Assembly: GCF_900163785.1 (NCBI RefSeq)
Contig: NZ_FUKN01000011.1
Location: 62,001 to 126,000, forward strand
Source of the DNA: Psychrobacter sp. JB385
GTDB lineage: Bacteria > Pseudomonadota > Gammaproteobacteria > Pseudomonadales > Moraxellaceae
Length of the DNA stretch: 64,000 nucleotides
Reading direction: 5' to 3'
Positions 60,053 through 64,000 of this stretch are shown here, in pieces (positions within the stretch are counted from its first letter, which is position 1; every line of letters starts with the position of its first letter). The notes beneath the pieces were generated by a model, which saw only the letters and a list, made by a program, of their open reading frames with translations, was not told the origin of the DNA and did no database searches. The position numbers were made by a program, and so were the translations under genes.

Positions 60053-60802
60053 ATGAAAGCATTAGTAGCGGTCAAGCGTGTCATTGATTATAACGTAAAA
60101 GTTCGTGTAAAAGCTGATAACTCTGGCGTTGATCTATCAAACACTAAGATGTCAATAAACCCATTTGACGAAATTGCGGTAGAAGAAGCCGTTCGCCTAA
60201 AAGAAGCGGGCGTTATTGACGAAGTTATTGTGGCATCAATTGGGCCAAAAGAGTCGCAAGAGCAGATCCGTGCAGCCTTAGCCTTAGGCGGAGATCGTGG
60301 TATTTTAGTCGTGAGTGACGAAAAACCATATCCATTACAAGTTGCCAAGATTTTAAAAAGTATTGCTGAAACTGAAAGCACTGATATTATTCTGCTCGGC
60401 AAACAGGCCATTGATGATGACAATAACCAAACGGGTCAGATGCTAGCGGCATTGATGGGTATTGGTCAAGGCACCTTTGCTTCAGAAGTAAAAGTTGAAG
60501 GCGATAAAGTAAACGTAACTCGTGAAATTGATGGTGGTCTACAAACCGTTTCTTTGGCCTTACCAGCGGTTATCACGACAGATTTGCGTTTGAATGAGCC
60601 ACGTTACGCAAAATTGCCGAACATCATGAAAGCGAAGAAAAAGCAGCTAGATGAGAAGACACCAGCCGACTTTGGTGTTGACATGACCTCTAAGCAAGAA
60701 ATTATTAAAGTGGTACCACCTGCCGATCGCAAAGCTGGTATCAAAGTAGGGTCAGTTGATGAGTTGATTGATAAGCTAAGAAATGAAGCAAAAGTCATTT
60801 AA
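60053..60802 (+). CDS. etfB: Electron transfer flavoprotein beta subunit
   Basis: EtfB pairs with EtfA to carry electrons from acyl-CoA dehydrogenases to ETF:ubiquinone oxidoreductase. The 249-residue protein opens [19 protein letters not shown] and has the AMP-binding region with [14 protein letters not shown] and the recognition loop [29 protein letters not shown] precedes the ATG. etfA follows 124 bases later. Confidence 0.97.
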   Translation: MKALVAVKRVIDYNVKVRVKADNSGVDLSNTKMSINPFDEIAVEEAVRLKEAGVIDEVIVASIGPKESQEQIRAALALGGDRGILVVSDEKPYPLQVAKILKSIAETESTDIILLGKQAIDDDNNQTGQMLAALMGIGQGTFASEVKVEGDKVNVTREIDGGLQTVSLALPAVITTDLRLNEPRYAKLPNIMKAKKKQLDEKTPADFGVDMTSKQEIIKVVPPADRKAGIKVGSVDELIDKLRNEAKVI

Positions 60803-60926
60803 TACTTACTTATCCTGTCCAGCGTTGTGATACCAAACGAAGCTGTATTGAGATTCAAGGTATAAACGGTATTGGACAGAAACAACCAAACGAATAGACG
60901 ATACAAAAAAATAAAGGATTAAAACC

Positions 60927-61859
60927 ATGGCAATTTTGGTATATGCAGAACATGACAATGCCAGTCTAAAAAAGGCAACTTTGAACACCATCGCTGCTGC
61001 TAAGCAAATCGGTGGTGATATCCATGTATTAGTGGCAGGTAGTGGTGCCCAAGCCGTTGCTGATGAAGCAGCGAAAGCAGAAGGCGTGACGAAAGTACTA
61101 CTAGCTGACAATGCAGCCTATGAGCATCAACTGGCGGGCAATGTTGCGCTATTGGTTGCTGATGTCGCTGGTGATTACAGCCATATCCTAGCAGCTGCGA
61201 CTACGACTGGTAAAAACTTTATGCCACGCGTTGCAGCGTTACTTGACGTCAGCATGCTGTCAGAAATCTCAGGTGTGGTAGATGCGCAAACGTTTGAGCG
61301 TCCTATCTATGCAGGTAATGCAACGGCAACCGTAAAAACGACAGAAGATAAAGTGGTACTAACCGTACGTACGACTGCGTTTGACCCAGTGGCAAGTGAA
61401 GGTGGTTCAGCGACGGTTGAAACAATCGATAACGTACAAGACACTGGCAAAGCCAGCTTCGTAAACGAGGAAATGGCTAAGTCTGATCGTCCAGAATTGA
61501 CATCAGCTGGTATCGTTGTTTCTGGTGGTCGTGCATTGGCAAATGGTGAAAACTTCACCAAGTACATTGAGCCATTGGCTGACAAACTAGGCGCAGCTGT
61601 TGGTGCCTCACGTGCGGCTGTTGATGCAGGCTATGTACCAAACGATATGCAGGTCGGTCAAACAGGTAAAATTGTGGCACCGCAACTGTATATCGCTGCT
61701 GGTATCTCAGGCGCCATTCAGCATTTAGCGGGTATGAAAGATTCTAAAGTCATTGTCGCGATCAATAATGATCCAGAGTCTCCGATTGCAAGCGTTGCTG
61801 ATTACTTCTTGGAAGCGGATTTGTTTGAAGCATTGCCTGAATTGACCAGCAAAATCTAG
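60927..61859 (+). CDS. etfA: Electron transfer flavoprotein alpha subunit
   Basis: EtfA holds the FAD. The 310-residue protein has the N-terminal alpha-beta domain (AILVYAEHDNASLKKATLNT) and the FAD domain with VGASRAAVDAGYVPNDMQVG, QTGKIVAPQLYIAAGISGAI and NNDPESPI. GGA lies upstream of the ATG. A strong terminator follows, so etfB-etfA form one unit. Confidence 0.98.
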   Translation: MAILVYAEHDNASLKKATLNTIAAAKQIGGDIHVLVAGSGAQAVADEAAKAEGVTKVLLADNAAYEHQLAGNVALLVADVAGDYSHILAAATTTGKNFMPRVAALLDVSMLSEISGVVDAQTFERPIYAGNATATVKTTEDKVVLTVRTTAFDPVASEGGSATVETIDNVQDTGKASFVNEEMAKSDRPELTSAGIVVSGGRALANGENFTKYIEPLADKLGAAVGASRAAVDAGYVPNDMQVGQTGKIVAPQLYIAAGISGAIQHLAGMKDSKVIVAINNDPESPIASVADYFLEADLFEALPELTSKI

Positions 61860-61894
61860 GCTATCAGTAATTGCTCCAATAAGAGCTATTTAAT

Positions 61895-61927
61895 AAAAAC
61901 CCACTATCAGCCGATAGTGGGTTTTTT
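61895..61927. terminator. Terminator after etfA
   Basis: AAAAACCCACTATC and GATAGTGGGTTTTT form a perfect 14-bp stem around AGCC, with T-runs on both strands. It also lies at the 3' end of the converging methyltransferase gene. Confidence 0.95.
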
Positions 61928-61957
61928 ATGTTGCAGACAATTTAAAGAGCATATCAA

Positions 61958-62752
61958 CTAGGCATAATGTCGTTGGCGTAGAGTCTCATACAAGCAAAGC
62001 GACCCTGCAATAGCAACATTAAGGCTTTCTTGTCCATTTGGCTGCGGTAGTGCAATAGGTGTGGCGCATTGCATGAGCTCATCGCAAACCCCTTGACCTT
62101 CATGTCCCATAATCCAAGCAATGGGCGCTGTTAAGTCATGCTGATAGATGACGGTATCGGTATGAGAGCTGGTGGCAAAAAATGGTGTTTTTATGTGATC
62201 TAAAATATCTTGTACACTCAAGCCTTCATAGATAGTGAGGGCAAATTGCGCACCCATACCCGCACGTAAGGTTTTAGGAGACCATGCTTGAGCAGTGGCA
62301 CTGGTGCACAGAATATTGGAGATGCCAACTGCTGCGGCTGTGCGCAGTAGGGTGCCTACATTGCCACTATCCTGCACGTCATTTAAAATCAAGCAATCTT
62401 CTTTTATTGTTGATAAGGTGGGCGTTGGCACCTTGATGACTGCCATAATATCGATACCTGTCCCTAGGGTTCGGATACTTGCATATAGCGTATCTGACAG
62501 CGTCAAAATAGGCGTGTAGGTTGGTAGGCGTGCTAATATTTGCTGTACTTCAGGATGCGCCTGTGCTGACTCGGACAATAGTATTTGGACAAATGGGTAG
62601 TCACTACGAAGGGCGGCGTCAATAAGATGCACACCTTCAATGACTGTCTGACCCTGCTTTTTACGCTGGCGCGCTTGCGACAATAGCGCTTTGACCAATT
62701 TGACTGTTGTATTCTTATCTGAGGTAATCAGCTCGGTAGGATTTGAGACCAT
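61958..62752 (-). CDS. TrmH/SpoU-family RNA 2'-O-methyltransferase
   Basis: This 264-residue SPOUT enzyme methylates a ribose in rRNA or tRNA; the target cannot be told. Motif 1 is DSGNVGTLLRTAAAVG, motif 2 IMGHEGQGV and motif 3 LPQPNGQESLNVAIAGSLCLYE, forming the knotted SAM site. The N-terminal part (about 17-95) resembles the L30e-like substrate-binding domain of RlmB-type enzymes. It lies 110 bases downstream of fbp on the same strand. Confidence 0.9.
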   Translation of the reverse strand: MVSNPTELITSDKNTTVKLVKALLSQARQRKKQGQTVIEGVHLIDAALRSDYPFVQILLSESAQAHPEVQQILARLPTYTPILTLSDTLYASIRTLGTGIDIMAVIKVPTPTLSTIKEDCLILNDVQDSGNVGTLLRTAAAVGISNILCTSATAQAWSPKTLRAGMGAQFALTIYEGLSVQDILDHIKTPFFATSSHTDTVIYQHDLTAPIAWIMGHEGQGVCDELMQCATPIALPQPNGQESLNVAIAGSLCLYETLRQRHYA

Positions 62753-62862
62753 AGTGGATCGCTTAGAGAAGAGGATAAAATGAGAACGGTTTGGATAACC
62801 AGTATAATGTCATATAAACGTTAGACGCTATACTGGCTACTATCAATGTGCACTGCAAACGA

Positions 62863-63846
62863 TTATTTTTCAGTATAGTTCACATGTAAGTCTTTGACGT
62901 AATTGACTTCGTTCTTACTACCGAGCACCACAGGTACGCGTTGATGAATATCAGTCGGTTCGATATCCAAAATACGATTGACCGCATCAGTGGCACCGCC
63001 TCCAGCACGTTCAATTAATAAGCTCATTGGGTTGGCTTCATACATCAAGCGTAGTTTGCCCGCTTTGTGAGCGTATTTGGTATCAAACGGATAAGTGAAC
63101 AGACCACCGCGACACAAAATACGATGAACGTCACCAACCATGGCTGCTACCCAGCGCGTGTTGAAGTCGCGACTGCGTACACCAGTCTCACCTGCGATTA
63201 ACTCATCAATATACTGCTGCATAGGCGCACGCCAATAGCGGTAATTTGAGGCATTGATTGCATATTCGCTGGTATCTGCTTTAATTTGCACATTATCTTC
63301 TATCAGTACGTAGTCACCTGTATCTGGGTCTAAGCTGAACATGACCACCTTATCTGCTATCGTAAGTGCCAATACGGTAGAGGTACCATATAATAAATAC
63401 CCTGCTGCAAGCTGTTTGGTGCCTGCCTGCAAGTAATCACTGTTCTCACTTGTTTGGCCTTGACGCTCATACGGTAGAATCGAAAAAATCGTACCAACAG
63501 CCATATTGATATCAATATTTGATGAGCCATCTAGTGGGTCAAATAACACCAGTAGGCTACCATCAGCGTTGGCAGGAGTTGCATCATCCAATTCTTCTGA
63601 CGCAACGCCAGCACAATGTGCGTTTTTTGCCAAAGCATCTAACAACAAGTCATTGGCCAACACATCCAGCTTTTTCTGATCTTCGCCTTGAACGTTTTGA
63701 TTCCCAGCTTCCCCTAAAATGTCCGCTAAAGCGCCTTTTCTCAGTAATTGTGAGATGGTTTTACCCACATCAGTGACGGTGGTAATCACGTCATTAAGGG
63801 CAGGATTGGCTGCGTGATCGTTGAGATAATTTGTTAAGGTTGTCAT
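62863..63846 (-). CDS. fbp: Fructose-1,6-bisphosphatase, class 1
   Basis: Fbp dephosphorylates fructose-1,6-bisphosphate in gluconeogenesis, needed for growth on organic acids. The 327-residue protein has the metal site [17 protein letters not shown], the aspartate/glutamate pair in GVASEELDD, and the substrate loop region with [15 protein letters not shown] and [24 protein letters not shown] lies 7 bases before the ATG. No allosteric effector can be read from the sequence. Confidence 0.97.
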   Translation of the reverse strand: MTTLTNYLNDHAANPALNDVITTVTDVGKTISQLLRKGALADILGEAGNQNVQGEDQKKLDVLANDLLLDALAKNAHCAGVASEELDDATPANADGSLLVLFDPLDGSSNIDINMAVGTIFSILPYERQGQTSENSDYLQAGTKQLAAGYLLYGTSTVLALTIADKVVMFSLDPDTGDYVLIEDNVQIKADTSEYAINASNYRYWRAPMQQYIDELIAGETGVRSRDFNTRWVAAMVGDVHRILCRGGLFTYPFDTKYAHKAGKLRLMYEANPMSLLIERAGGGATDAVNRILDIEPTDIHQRVPVVLGSKNEVNYVKDLHVNYTEK

Positions 63847-63960
63847 AAGATGTCCTGCTGGATGATAGTGGGAGTAAAAAATAGATCAGTATTAAAAGAA
63901 GAAAGGGTGGTATCAACCACGTTTAGTTTGACAGATTTTAAAATAGCCCATCAGGCAACT

Positions 63961-63988
63961 TTGTCCTGACCAAAAAATCAGCTACACT
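63961..63988 (+). promoter_or_regulatory. Candidate promoter reading out of the window
   Basis: TTGTCC and TACACT are 16 bases apart on the plus strand near the right edge. It may serve a gene beyond the window, divergent from fbp. Confidence 0.3.
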
Positions 63989-64000
63989 ATATCTGTTATT

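Overview
The window looks like a chromosome segment from a gammaproteobacterium of the family Moraxellaceae, most likely a Psychrobacter. This is inferred from the moderate GC content, the protein sequences, and the gene orders trpF-trpB-trpA-accD-folC, gatC-gatA-gatB, mreB-mreC-mreD-maf-rng, yceD-rpmF-fabD-fabG-acpP and ilvI-ilvH-ilvC. Nearly all of it is core housekeeping DNA. I see no insertion sequence, prophage, CRISPR array or rRNA operon.

Layout: 1-8 kb holds the end of an iron/hemin-type ABC ATPase, an EamA permease, queF, a small secreted LprI-like protein, proS, a DUF4230 membrane protein and a photolyase. 8-16 kb holds trpF, trpB, trpA, accD, folC, a LysM+SPOR envelope protein and a DUF2726 protein. 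16.3-19.1 kb is the only accessory-looking part: a DUF1853 gene, a possible 57-residue ORF, a pair of direct repeats containing a GAGGTG-T-CACCTC palindrome, an AT-rich 339-residue orphan and tRNA-Pro(GGG). 19-28.5 kb holds gatCAB, divergent from the mreBCD-maf-rng shape and RNA-processing cluster. 28.5-43 kb is a complete S10-spc-alpha ribosomal protein cluster in the Escherichia coli order, including secY and rpoA. 43-54 kb holds yciO, epmC, yceD-rpmF, fabD-fabG-acpP, a BON/LysM protein, queG, the NAD(P)HX repair enzyme and a DUF4124 protein. 54-64 kb holds ilvI-ilvH-ilvC after a long leader, two small or unknown genes, a cold-shock gene with a long leader, a DUF421 protein, etfB-etfA, a TrmH-family methyltransferase and fbp.

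The genes cover tryptophan and branched-chain amino acid synthesis, the start of fatty acid synthesis (accD, fabD, fabG, acpP), queuosine synthesis (queF and queG), tRNA-dependent amidation, cell shape and translation. The features most worth a second look are regulatory or small: a candidate 34-residue leader peptide rich in Ile, Val and Leu before ilvI; a terminator-like hairpin inside the spc operon before rplF; hairpins between mreB and mreC and between trpB and trpA; a perfect palindrome upstream of accD; and two ORFs below 60 codons. I found no clear novel multi-gene system. The best accessory candidate is the orphan gene next to tRNA-Pro.
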